Positions 1-7,790 of a stretch of 15,878 nucleotides of DNA are shown here, piece after piece. The first letter of the stretch is position 1, and each line of letters begins with the position of its first letter. A program made the translations under genes and the position numbers. This DNA is from CAZAPZ01 sp964487285 (GTDB taxonomy: Bacteria; Campylobacterota_A; Desulfurellia; JAADFJ01): contig CAZAPZ010000031.1 in assembly GCA_964487285.1 (NCBI GenBank), forward strand, positions 1 through 15,878, given 5' to 3'. The notes under the pieces are model-generated. The model was not told the DNA's origin. It ran no database searches and worked only from the letters and a program-made list of their open reading frames with translations.

Positions 1-415
1 TATAGTAGTAGGTGCTGCAATACAAACAGGAATCATACAAATTATAGCAAGCTGGGTAAGAGATCTTGCCGGAACAAGTTTGGTGGCAGCTATAATATTG
101 GTTGTTTGGGTTTCGGCATTTGCATCTGCTATCATTGACAACATTCCATTTACAGCTACAATGCTGCCTGTTGTCGGCTATCTTACAACAACAATTCCTG
201 GAATACATGAAAATCTTCTCTGGTGGGCATTGTCGCTTGGTGCATGCCTTGGAGGCAATGGAACATTAATCGGTGCCAGCGCAAATGTAGTAACGGCAGG
301 CTTGGCTGAGAAATCCGGATACCCGTTGAAATTTATTTCATTTTTGAAAATAGGCGCCCCTGTAATGGTATTAAGCATTATCATCGCAACGGCATGGCTT
401 TTATTGGTAGGATAA
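1..415 (+). CDS. ArsB/NhaD/SLC13-type ion permease, C-terminal part (5' end outside window)
   Basis: This is the last ~137 residues of an integral membrane transporter; the frame is open from base 2, so the start lies left of the window. The segment DNIPFTATMLP, followed about 40 residues later by GGNGTLIGASANVV and GLAEKSG, is typical of the second half of ArsB/NhaD/P-protein permeases in the ion transporter superfamily. These conserved segments form the re-entrant substrate site in that family. At least three hydrophobic spans are visible, the last ending a few residues before the stop. The substrate (arsenite, sodium/proton, dicarboxylate or other anion) cannot be told from this fragment. 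It is followed after 12 nt by a universal-stress-protein-like gene and is probably co-transcribed with it. The family call is strong; the function is open. Confidence 0.85.
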   Translation, partial: IVVGAAIQTGIIQIIASWVRDLAGTSLVAAIILVVWVSAFASAIIDNIPFTATMLPVVGYLTTTIPGIHENLLWWALSLGACLGGNGTLIGASANVVTAGLAEKSGYPLKFISFLKIGAPVMVLSIIIATAWLLLVG

Positions 416-420
416 GGAGA
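414..420 (+). promoter_or_regulatory. Shine-Dalgarno site of the USP-like gene
   Basis: AAGGAGA overlaps the permease stop codon TAA (413-415) and lies 7 nt before the ATG at 428. It is the clearest ribosome site in the plus-strand block and fixes the start of the next gene. Confidence 0.8.
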
Positions 421-427
421 TATTGAT

Positions 428-871
428 ATGGATAAAGGTTCGATAATATGTATAGTTAAAGGCGGAAAAAAAGGAATCGATGCCGCAAAAAAAGCAATAA
501 ATATTGCAAAAAAGAACCATATGAAATTAATCTTTGTTTTCTCTGCTGATACTGAAAATATGATAGGTGGCAATTTTGGTGTAGAATCAGATGAATCTAC
601 TTCTGAAGGACTTGAAAATATAGGACAATTAGTCATTGATGAATTTGAGAATATGGCAAAAAAAGAAAAGGTAGCATATTCTTCAAAAATCATAAATGAG
701 GATCTTAAGAGCAAACTCAAAAGAATTATTAAATATAACAAAGTAAGTTATCTTGTTATACCTAAAATCGAAAGAGGCGCTATTGAAAAATTTATCGTCA
801 GGGATAACACGAGTGAATTAGTTGATGAAATCAGAGATGAGTTGCCCGATTTGAATATCTATTTTGCGTGA
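428..871 (+). CDS. Universal stress protein (UspA-like) domain protein
   Basis: This 147-residue soluble protein has the size and alpha/beta pattern of a single Usp domain. It opens with a hydrophobic beta strand (SIICIV, 5-10), has a second strand (KLIFVFSAD, 33-41), and a late strand (VSYLVIPK, 106-113) before the position of the nucleotide loop. ATP-binding members carry G-2X-G-9X-G(S/T) there. This protein reads ERGAIEKFIVRDNTSEL (115-131), so the glycines are mostly missing and it probably does not bind ATP in the usual way. It sits directly after a permease; some USP proteins regulate a neighbouring transporter (TeaD of the TeaABC ectoine system is a known case). Its last codons overlap the GTG start of rarA (GTGA). 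Fold assignment is fairly sure; role is inferred. Confidence 0.75.
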   Translation: MDKGSIICIVKGGKKGIDAAKKAINIAKKNHMKLIFVFSADTENMIGGNFGVESDESTSEGLENIGQLVIDEFENMAKKEKVAYSSKIINEDLKSKLKRIIKYNKVSYLVIPKIERGAIEKFIVRDNTSELVDEIRDELPDLNIYFA

Positions 872-2064
872 ATTATAAACCACTCACCTTAACCTTAGAG
901 CCGAAAACATTAGATGAATTGTACGGCCAAAAAATGATTGCGGAATCGCAGCCTATAAGAAGGCTTATTGAAGCCGGAACAATTCCATCGGTTGTTATCA
1001 CAGGGCCTTCAGGTATTGGAAAAACTACTTTTGCAAAAATTATAGCAAATAAATTTGATCTGCCTTTTATAAAGTTTAATGCATCTGATTTCAGCAGCAG
1101 TGACATAAAAAAAGCTTTAAAAAATGCATCTGAATTTTATGAACAGTCAGGACGACGTTCTATTTTGTTCATAGATGAAATTCATAGGGCTACCCGCCCA
1201 AAAATAGAGCTTTTTCTTGATGCTATGGATAAAAATATTTCCGTTATAGGAGCATCAACGGAAAACCCTTTTTACAGCCTTCCGCCTGCATTTCGGTCAC
1301 GAACATATCTTTTGCATTTTAACAATTTAGATAAGTCTGTTATTTATAAAATAATGAAAAACGCCGAACAATTTCTTTCTATTAACATCACCGAGGAAGC
1401 AAAGAGGCTCTTATACAAAATTGCCGAAGGTGATGCAAGGAAATTATTGAACAGAATTCAAGCAGCAAACGCAATACATCAGGGAATAAAAATTGAGAGC
1501 AAAGATATTATTGTTGGAGAAACAGGCAATTATGACAAAAAAGAGAGCCATTACGATGTAATAAGTGCATTTATAAAAAGCGTTAGGGGTACCGATCCGG
1601 ATAGTGCGCTTTTATGGCTTGCCAAAATGATAAAAGGCGGCGAAGATCCGCTTTTCATAGCAAGGAGATTGATGATACTATCGGTTGAGGATGTGGCCAT
1701 GGCAAATGCTCTGGCAGCCCCGGTTGCTGCGGCAAGCTATGAAATTATTAAAGCGGTTGGCATGCCCGAGGCAGAAATTGCGCTTAGCTATTTAACAATC
1801 TTTCTCGCAACATCACCAAAGTCAAATAGTTCGTATTCAGCTTATAACAAAGCAAAAAACTTTGTTAATGATAATCAATTTGATGTTCCGCCTGAGCTTA
1901 GACAAAACCCTCCTAAGGGAACGATCAAGTATAAATATCCTCATAATTATCCGAGACATTATGTTAAAAATAGATATTCACCACTTAATGTAAACTTTTA
2001 TACGACAGGCGATGAGGGATATGAAGCGAGAGTCAAACGGTTTTTAAAAGAGTTATATAAATAA
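868..2064 (+). CDS. rarA: Replication-associated recombination protein A (RarA/MgsA/WHIP AAA+ ATPase)
   Basis: RarA is a cytosolic AAA+ ATPase, related to clamp loaders, that acts at stalled replication forks and DNA ends. Visible motifs are Walker A GPSGIGKT (46-53), Walker B with ILFIDEIHR (99-107), the family-diagnostic sensor-1 motif GASTENP (128-134) and an RSR arginine motif (143-145). The C-terminal tetramerisation region (about 185-398) contains the typical RGTDPDSALLWLAKM and GEDPLFIARRLM segments. At 398 residues it is slightly shorter than the usual 430-450, mainly at the N terminus. The start is GTG overlapping the previous stop as GTGA; an in-frame stop at 838-840 and no other start codon between make this start firm. 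No Shine-Dalgarno is visible, so translational coupling is likely. Walker A has S and I where GPPGTGKT is usual. Confidence 0.95.
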   Translation: MNYKPLTLTLEPKTLDELYGQKMIAESQPIRRLIEAGTIPSVVITGPSGIGKTTFAKIIANKFDLPFIKFNASDFSSSDIKKALKNASEFYEQSGRRSILFIDEIHRATRPKIELFLDAMDKNISVIGASTENPFYSLPPAFRSRTYLLHFNNLDKSVIYKIMKNAEQFLSINITEEAKRLLYKIAEGDARKLLNRIQAANAIHQGIKIESKDIIVGETGNYDKKESHYDVISAFIKSVRGTDPDSALLWLAKMIKGGEDPLFIARRLMILSVEDVAMANALAAPVAAASYEIIKAVGMPEAEIALSYLTIFLATSPKSNSSYSAYNKAKNFVNDNQFDVPPELRQNPPKGTIKYKYPHNYPRHYVKNRYSPLNVNFYTTGDEGYEARVKRFLKELYK

Positions 2065-2071
2065 ACAGCTT

Positions 2072-2992
2072 GTGAATGAAAAACAGTTTATAAACCTTCT
2101 TGAGAAATATGGTGCGATAATTGGCGACGATTGCTTCGTAATAAACGGGGCAAAGGAAGATTACCTTGTAACAAGCGATCTAATGACTGAATCTACTCAT
2201 TTTGAGGAATGGATAGATCCGTATTCGCTTGGATGGAAAATTGCAGCGGTTAACTTGAGTGATATTGCAGCTATGGGCGGTACTCCGCTGTTTGTCTTTC
2301 TTGATATTGCCGTTAGAACGCTTGATGATCAATGGTCAAATCAATTCTTGTCCGGATTAACAGACCTTATAAACAAATTTTCTGTAAAATTGGCAGGCGG
2401 TGACACAGTAAGATCTAAAAATACAACTATTGCAATAACGGCTATTGGAAAATTACCCCACAATTCAGCTGTTTTGAGAAGCGGGGCAAAGGAAGGTGAT
2501 CTGCTTGTTGTTTCAGGATTTACAGGACTTGCAGCTTATGGATTAAACTGTGTTAGAAGCAGCGCTGATTTTGCTAAATTTCAATTAAAACCATATCCTG
2601 AAATTGAACTTGCATTGAAATTAAGAGAGCTGCTTATTCCAACAGCAATGATTGATCTATCCGACGGAATATACCAGGATGCCTGCAGATTGGCAGAAAG
2701 TTCAAAATGTGCTATGATGATTGACGCTGATTCTCTAATCTATTCTCATCCACTTATGAAATTTTTAGACACGGATTTGAGCATAAAATATGCCTTAACG
2801 GGCGGGGAAGATTACAAACTATTGTTTACAATTAAAAAGGAAAATAAAAATATGTTAAAAGAATTAAAACAGCTATCCCCTGACATACGTATCATCGGAT
2901 ATGTTGGCAAAGGAAAAGGAATAATGGTAATGCATAAAGGTCAACCCGTAAGCATAAAAAAAACCGGATTTATGCATTTCGAACTGTCGTGA
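2072..2992 (+). CDS. thiL: Thiamine-monophosphate kinase
   Basis: ThiL phosphorylates thiamine monophosphate with ATP to give thiamine diphosphate, the active cofactor, in the cytosol. The 306 residues carry the family motifs in order: GDD (18-20, metal ligands), TSD (34-36), the long conserved helix NLSDIAAMGGTP (61-72), GGDTVRS (109-115), DLSDG (195-199) and GGEDY (244-248). The C terminus ends with the expected GF-x-HF element (299-303). Length is close to the family norm. The start is GTG, 7 nt after the rarA stop; the ATG at 2076 is in another frame and no Shine-Dalgarno precedes it. The gene ends in a GTGA overlap with rpe. Downstream rpe and upstream rarA share no pathway with it. Confidence 0.96.
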   Translation: MNEKQFINLLEKYGAIIGDDCFVINGAKEDYLVTSDLMTESTHFEEWIDPYSLGWKIAAVNLSDIAAMGGTPLFVFLDIAVRTLDDQWSNQFLSGLTDLINKFSVKLAGGDTVRSKNTTIAITAIGKLPHNSAVLRSGAKEGDLLVVSGFTGLAAYGLNCVRSSADFAKFQLKPYPEIELALKLRELLIPTAMIDLSDGIYQDACRLAESSKCAMMIDADSLIYSHPLMKFLDTDLSIKYALTGGEDYKLLFTIKKENKNMLKELKQLSPDIRIIGYVGKGKGIMVMHKGQPVSIKKTGFMHFELS

Positions 2993-3645
2993 AGATTGCA
3001 CCATCGCTTTTATCTGCTAACTTTTTAGACATAAAAGCAGATCTTAAACTGCTTGAAAAAGCTGGGGCCGATTTAATTCACATAGATGTGATGGACGGGC
3101 ATTTTGTCCCAAACCTTACGGTAGGTCCATCATTTGTCGATGCCGTTAAAAAGATAACCGATATTCCTCTTGATGTTCATCTTATGGTTGATAATCCAGA
3201 TATGTGGATAATGCCTTTTTATAAAGCCGGTGCAAGCTATATTACCGTTCATCAGGAAACAACACCGCATCTTGACGGTATTATACAAAAAATTCATAAC
3301 CTTGGTATAAAATCAGGTATCTCTATCTGTCCGTCAACAAGCGAAGAAACGATAAAATATCTGCTTGCCGATCTTGATCTTGTACTTGTTATGAGTGTAA
3401 ATCCAGGTTTTGGAGGGCAAAAATTTATAGAAACTCAGCTGAAAAAAGTTGAACGATTGGCGCGGATACGGGAAAAGAAACATCTTTCATATATGATAGA
3501 AGTGGATGGCGGCGTCAATGATGAAAACTCCAATGTATTAAGTGCTGCAGGTGCAGATATTTTAGTTGCCGGAAGCTTTATATTTTCATACAAAAATTAT
3601 GCGGATGCTATTGCATTGTTGAGAGGTACATTATGCAGGTTCTAA
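2989..3645 (+). CDS. rpe: Ribulose-phosphate 3-epimerase
   Basis: This enzyme interconverts ribulose 5-phosphate and xylulose 5-phosphate in the pentose phosphate pathway. It is a 218-residue TIM barrel. The N terminus IAPSLLSANF (3-12) is classical. Metal ligands and acid/base residues are all present: H31 and D33 in HIDVMDGHFVPN, H64 in DVHLMVDNP, and D173 in VDGGVN (172-177). NPGFGGQ (138-144) is the phosphate-side loop. The GTG start overlaps the thiL stop (GTGA) and gives the expected N terminus, so it is well supported although no Shine-Dalgarno is seen. The last 13 nt overlap the start of trkA. Confidence 0.97.
   Translation: MKIAPSLLSANFLDIKADLKLLEKAGADLIHIDVMDGHFVPNLTVGPSFVDAVKKITDIPLDVHLMVDNPDMWIMPFYKAGASYITVHQETTPHLDGIIQKIHNLGIKSGISICPSTSEETIKYLLADLDLVLVMSVNPGFGGQKFIETQLKKVERLARIREKKHLSYMIEVDGGVNDENSNVLSAAGADILVAGSFIFSYKNYADAIALLRGTLCRF
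3621..3626 (+). promoter_or_regulatory. Shine-Dalgarno site of trkA inside rpe
   Basis: GAGAGG lies 6 nt before the trkA ATG at 3633 and within the rpe coding sequence. It supports a trkA start that overlaps rpe by 13 nt. Confidence 0.6.
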
Positions 3646-4958
3646 TTATAGGAGCCGGCAGAGTCGGCGCATATATGGCTGATTTGGCAGTTAGACTAAA
3701 TTGCGGTGTGACTATTATCGATAAAGACGAAGCAAAAGCAAAAAAAATAGGCAGTTTATTGGATATAGATAGTATTCATGGAGACGGAACTTCGTCTGAA
3801 ATCTTATCAAATCTTTCGGAAAAGACTATAGACATTATGTTAGTTGCCACACGCGATGATATAACTAATATTACGGCAATAGCAGTTGCCAACACTCTAC
3901 TTGATATAAAAAAACGGATTGCAAGATTGAAAAGTATGGAATTTTATCAAAATGAGAAACTAATGAAAATGCTTCGCATTGATAGAATAATCGACATTGA
4001 TCTTGATGTTGCTAAACGGATTATCGGTTTGATGAGAATTGCTCCGGCAACAAATGTTATGGAGTGTTTTGATGGAAAAGGTATTATTGCGGGCATTAGA
4101 GTAAAAAACAACAATCCGTATGCAATGAAAAAGCTCACTGAAATAGATAGCAAAGACTTTATGGTTCCTCTTCTTTATCATCTTGGAGATTACGAAATTA
4201 CTAAAGCCGAAAGTAAGATTGTGCCGGGAGATACAGCTCTAATCGCTTCTTCGGCTAATAAAATGGACCGTATTTTAAATGATATGTTAGAGGATACTAA
4301 TAAGATAAAAACTGTTTCCATTATAGGAGGCGGTAGAAAAGGCAGCTATATAGCCAAATACTGCGTTGATAATGATATAGATGTAAAAATTATAGATCGC
4401 AATCCTGAAGTATGCAATGCGCTATCATTGCAATTTCCGTCTGCCATTGTAATGCTGGGAAACGGATCTGACATACAACTTATGAAAACAGAAGATCTGT
4501 TCTTATCGGATCTATTTATAACAACTACAGATGACGACGAAATGAATATATTGTTATCAGTTCTCGCAAAGAGAATCGGCGTAAGAAAATGTATAACGCT
4601 TGCTTCAACTGAGGAGTATTCATATATAGCCGACCAGCTCGGCCTTGATTCTGTTGTTGATCCGAAATTTTCATCGTCTGCGGCAATGCTTGATCTTATG
4701 ATGGATAAAAAAGCTGCATCTATATCTCTGCTAAAAGACGGCAAAATTGGAATTATTGAGAAAACCGTTAAAAGTGCGTCACCTGTGATAAATCAGCTTA
4801 TAGGAGATATTAAGTTCCCTTCTACTTGCAGGATTGCACTGATATTAAGAAGAGATAAGGTCATAGTTCCCGATGGAAAAGAGATTTTGATTGATGGCGA
4901 CCAAGTTATTATTTTTGTTCCATTCAATGATATGGCAAAGGCTGCAAAACTGATTTAA
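3633..4958 (+). CDS. trkA: Trk potassium uptake system NAD-binding regulatory subunit TrkA
   Basis: TrkA is the peripheral cytoplasmic ring protein that binds nucleotides and gates the TrkH potassium channel. The 441 residues form two tandem RCK units, as in full-length TrkA. The first Rossmann motif is IIGAGRVG (5-12) with acidic D30 at the end of the second strand and GDGT (50-53). The second is IIGGGRKG (230-237) with D255 and GNGSD (276-280). Each RCK_N is followed by an RCK_C domain; the second contains PGD/DGD-type turns (for example GDQVIIFVP, 422-430). Both GxGxxG motifs are intact, so both halves could bind NAD(H) or ATP. The stop TAA shares its last base with the trkH ATG (TAATG), which fits tightly coupled synthesis of the two subunits. 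Confidence 0.96.
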   Translation: MQVLIIGAGRVGAYMADLAVRLNCGVTIIDKDEAKAKKIGSLLDIDSIHGDGTSSEILSNLSEKTIDIMLVATRDDITNITAIAVANTLLDIKKRIARLKSMEFYQNEKLMKMLRIDRIIDIDLDVAKRIIGLMRIAPATNVMECFDGKGIIAGIRVKNNNPYAMKKLTEIDSKDFMVPLLYHLGDYEITKAESKIVPGDTALIASSANKMDRILNDMLEDTNKIKTVSIIGGGRKGSYIAKYCVDNDIDVKIIDRNPEVCNALSLQFPSAIVMLGNGSDIQLMKTEDLFLSDLFITTTDDDEMNILLSVLAKRIGVRKCITLASTEEYSYIADQLGLDSVVDPKFSSSAAMLDLMMDKKAASISLLKDGKIGIIEKTVKSASPVINQLIGDIKFPSTCRIALILRRDKVIVPDGKEILIDGDQVIIFVPFNDMAKAAKLI

Positions 4959-6433
4959 TGTATATCAACATACGTCTGATTGCATCTGTTATATCTGTTT
5001 ACTTGATGTTTCTTGGTATTTTAGAGATTATACCCTTTTTTGTAGCTGTAATATATGAAGAAGTACTCACAAGCTGGATAGTTTCCATTGGGATTACTCT
5101 TGCTTCAGGGGGGTTATTATACCTTTTTTCAAAGACACTTAAAGAAACGGCAAACGATCTCAGATATAGAGAGGGGATTTTAATTGTTACCCTAATCTGG
5201 TTGGTATCTGTATTCTTTTACGGATTGCCATTGTTTATATCAGGCGTTTTGCCTAATATGGTAGATGCTTATTTCGAAGCTATGAGCGGCTTTACGACAA
5301 CAGGAGCGACGCTAATTAATGACCTGTCAAAAGTTCCTCACAGTTTGCTATTTTTGAGGAGTTACACGCAGTGGATAGGCGGAATGGGCATAATTGTTCT
5401 TGCCGCCGCTGTATTTCCATTTATCGGTTCATCCGGTATGCAGCAGCTGTTTTCAGCTGAATCAAGCGGCATAACATTGACAAAAATCAAACCTCGTATA
5501 AAAGAAACGGCTATTGGATTGTGGATTGTCTATGTATCATTTACCACTGCTGAAATAATCCTGCTAATGTTAGGAGGAATGAATCTATTTGACGCAGTGA
5601 TTCATTCATTTTCAACTCTTTCAACGGGAGGATTCTCCGATTATAATAATAATGTTGCACATTTTAATTCATCATATATAAGAATCGTAATGATAATCTT
5701 TATGTTCCTCGGAGGAGCACAATTTACGCTTCATTATATTATTATCAAAAATCCAAAAAATATATTCAGAAAACATTTTCTGAGAGGTGAAGCGTCTGCA
5801 TATTTTCAGATAATGATGGCTGCTACTATTGTGGTGTTTATCGTAAACGGAAAATATTTTTCTTCTTTTAGCGCAGCATTTCATCAGCTCGTAGCATCCG
5901 CTTTTACAGTAACATCACAAATGACATCCTCAGGCTTTACAGCTTACAATTATGGCAATTGGCCGGTATTTTCACAATTTATTATATTAATAGTTATGAT
6001 AATAGGAGGCATGGCCGGCTCTACAGGCGGAGGAATAAAGGTTATAAGATTGATTGTTACATTCAAAGCAATTAAATTAGAATTATATAGGTTGATTCAT
6101 CCTAACATAGTGAAGGAAGTTGAAGTTGCCGGCTATAAAATGACACCGGCAATAGTCAGGAATACAACCGTATTTTTTTCTATCTATATAGTTGCAATGC
6201 TGCTTAGCACTTTGCTGCTATCTATATTCGGAGTTGATATTGTAACAGGTCTAAGCGCATCTGTGGCATGTTTATCAAATGCAGGACCTGGACTCGGCAA
6301 TGCCGCACCGCCTAATACTTATAGTTTTTTCACAACTATTCCTAAAATTATTTTAACTTTTGACATGCTTATCGGAAGACTTGAATTTTATACCGTTCTC
6401 GTGATGTTTTCATCAATTTTCTGGAAAAAGTAA
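4958..6433 (+). CDS. trkH: Trk potassium channel/transporter membrane subunit TrkH
   Basis: TrkH is the pore-forming inner-membrane subunit for K+ uptake. The 491 residues show the expected many hydrophobic spans and all four pore repeats, each with its filter glycine: SGFTTTGAT (110-118), STLSTGGFS (219-227), TSSGFTAY (323-330) and SNAGPGLG (440-447). The glycine-rich segment GGMAGSTGGGIK (350-361) after the third pore loop corresponds to the gating loop in this family. The C terminus has LIGRLEFYT (471-479) and ends FWKK, the normal finish. The gene starts on TAATG with trkA and is the last gene of the plus-strand block. The protein looks complete and functional; TrkH versus KtrB naming rests on the double-RCK TrkA partner and the length. 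Confidence 0.95.
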   Translation: MYINIRLIASVISVYLMFLGILEIIPFFVAVIYEEVLTSWIVSIGITLASGGLLYLFSKTLKETANDLRYREGILIVTLIWLVSVFFYGLPLFISGVLPNMVDAYFEAMSGFTTTGATLINDLSKVPHSLLFLRSYTQWIGGMGIIVLAAAVFPFIGSSGMQQLFSAESSGITLTKIKPRIKETAIGLWIVYVSFTTAEIILLMLGGMNLFDAVIHSFSTLSTGGFSDYNNNVAHFNSSYIRIVMIIFMFLGGAQFTLHYIIIKNPKNIFRKHFLRGEASAYFQIMMAATIVVFIVNGKYFSSFSAAFHQLVASAFTVTSQMTSSGFTAYNYGNWPVFSQFIILIVMIIGGMAGSTGGGIKVIRLIVTFKAIKLELYRLIHPNIVKEVEVAGYKMTPAIVRNTTVFFSIYIVAMLLSTLLLSIFGVDIVTGLSASVACLSNAGPGLGNAAPPNTYSFFTTIPKIILTFDMLIGRLEFYTVLVMFSSIFWKK

Positions 6434-6450
6434 GCGAAGAGGTTGTCTTC
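6425..6450. terminator. Weak hairpin between the convergent blocks, possible terminator
   Basis: GAAGA-GGTTG-TCTTC (6436-6450) forms a 5-bp stem just after the trkH stop. Read on the minus strand it is followed, after six bases, by five T residues (A run at 6425-6429), so it could weakly terminate the xseA transcript. Nothing U-rich follows on the plus strand. The remaining bases of the 46-nt gap to xseA show no other structure that I trust. Confidence 0.2.
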
Positions 6451-6479
6451 ATCACAAATAAATTCGATTAAATAGAATA

Positions 6480-7790
6480 TTACTGAATTTTTGATTTTAC
6501 AACGCCATCGTAAAATCGAGTTTCAATAAGATCACCTGCTTTAATGTCTGCAAATCTGCATAGCTTACCATTCTTTAATGTGATTGTATAACCGCGTTTT
6601 AAAGTGGCAACAGGGGAAAGAGTTTTAAGCAGTTCCATTATGGATTCAACTTTGGTGCGTCGCTTCATACTTTCATAGGCTATAGCCTGATTCATACCAC
6701 TGATGAAGCTGTAAGTTTTTATCTTATACTCTTTTATAAACTGCAATTTTAAACCGATTAATTTGTCCGATACTATTCTGTACCGATGGACTTGTTTTAG
6801 AAAAAGATTTCTGTATATCATGGTAAGGTTTGATATGCCGAAATCAGTAAGCTGCGACTTTCTATCTAAAAGCTTGTAAAAACTATCTTTTGAAATCATG
6901 CCCGATGACCGCGTATATGATAATTGCTTATCTTCCAAATACGAACGGATACTTTTTATCAGACTCAATCTGACAGTATCATAACGGGCTGATAATTCAT
7001 GGATATCAGGGCATGCCATCTCGGCTGCCGAAGATGGTGTTTCAGCTCGTTTATCCGCCACAAAATCAACAACCGTCGTATCAATCTGATGACCAACTGC
7101 CGATATTATCGGTATCTCAACGGTATAAAGAGTTCGTGCCACCAATTCATTGTTGAATAGATCAAGACTCTCTTTCGACCCTCCTCCTCTTGCAATAATA
7201 AGCAGATCTAAATTTAACATAGATATGCTCTCTTTTACACGATGAATTGCCCGCAACATCGAACTTTCGGCATTTGAACCTTCCACCAAGCTGTCAAAAA
7301 GATACAAATTTATTCCGCCGAAACGCCTTGCGATTACATTTTTTATATCCTCTTTAGCTGCACCGGAAAGCGATGTTATTACGGCAATATTTTTGGGAAA
7401 TTTAGGCAAAAGGCGAGATCTGTCAAACAGACCTTCCCCTTGAAGTCGTTCTTTAAGATGCATAATAGCCAATAATTTTTCACCGACACCTGCTTGTTCA
7501 ATCTTTCTACAGATAAGCTGATAATTACTCCTTGGAGGATAACTTGATATAGTCCCATATGCAACAACCAACATTCCGTCTTTTGGAACAAATGACAAAT
7601 TTTCAATATAACGCCTAAAAAAAGCGGTATTCAAAACAGTTTTATCATCAATAAGCGAAAAATAAACATGTCCGCTTGTATGCCATTTTAAACCCCTTAT
7701 CTCTCCAATAACCGATATATCAAAAAATTTGGATTCCAGACTATCTTTCACGGCAGCTGATATTTCAGAAACCTTCCAAACCTTTTTCAT
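6480..7790 (-). CDS. xseA: Exodeoxyribonuclease VII large subunit
   Basis: XseA is the catalytic subunit of exonuclease VII, which degrades single-stranded DNA from both ends and acts in mismatch and damage repair. The 436-residue protein has an N-terminal OB fold (about 1-100; GEIR 29-32, GHVYFSLID 40-48) and a catalytic domain. Conserved motifs are ITSLSGAAKEDI (138-149), ARGGGSKESLDLFN (200-213) and SAVGHQIDTTVVDFVADKRA (230-249) followed by TPSSAAE. Residues matching those known to be needed in E. coli (D148, R201, H234, D237) are present, but the usual GHE is GHQ here (Q235). The start overlaps the ruvA stop as ATGA. The small subunit gene xseB is not next to it within the window. Confidence 0.95.
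   Translation of the reverse strand: MKKVWKVSEISAAVKDSLESKFFDISVIGEIRGLKWHTSGHVYFSLIDDKTVLNTAFFRRYIENLSFVPKDGMLVVAYGTISSYPPRSNYQLICRKIEQAGVGEKLLAIMHLKERLQGEGLFDRSRLLPKFPKNIAVITSLSGAAKEDIKNVIARRFGGINLYLFDSLVEGSNAESSMLRAIHRVKESISMLNLDLLIIARGGGSKESLDLFNNELVARTLYTVEIPIISAVGHQIDTTVVDFVADKRAETPSSAAEMACPDIHELSARYDTVRLSLIKSIRSYLEDKQLSYTRSSGMISKDSFYKLLDRKSQLTDFGISNLTMIYRNLFLKQVHRYRIVSDKLIGLKLQFIKEYKIKTYSFISGMNQAIAYESMKRRTKVESIMELLKTLSPVATLKRGYTITLKNGKLCRFADIKAGDLIETRFYDGVVKSKIQ

Noticed and set aside
178..741. Minus-strand open frame of 187 codons opposite the permease and USP genes
   Set aside because: It crosses two well-supported genes and their gap, is low-complexity Ile/Phe/Ser/Pro-rich, has no recognisable motif, and is the complement of the true frames.
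6460..6490. AAATTC and GAATTT inverted pair spanning the xseA stop
   Set aside because: The stem is almost all A/T, the loop is 19 nt and there is no clean T run after it; chance is likely in AT-rich DNA.
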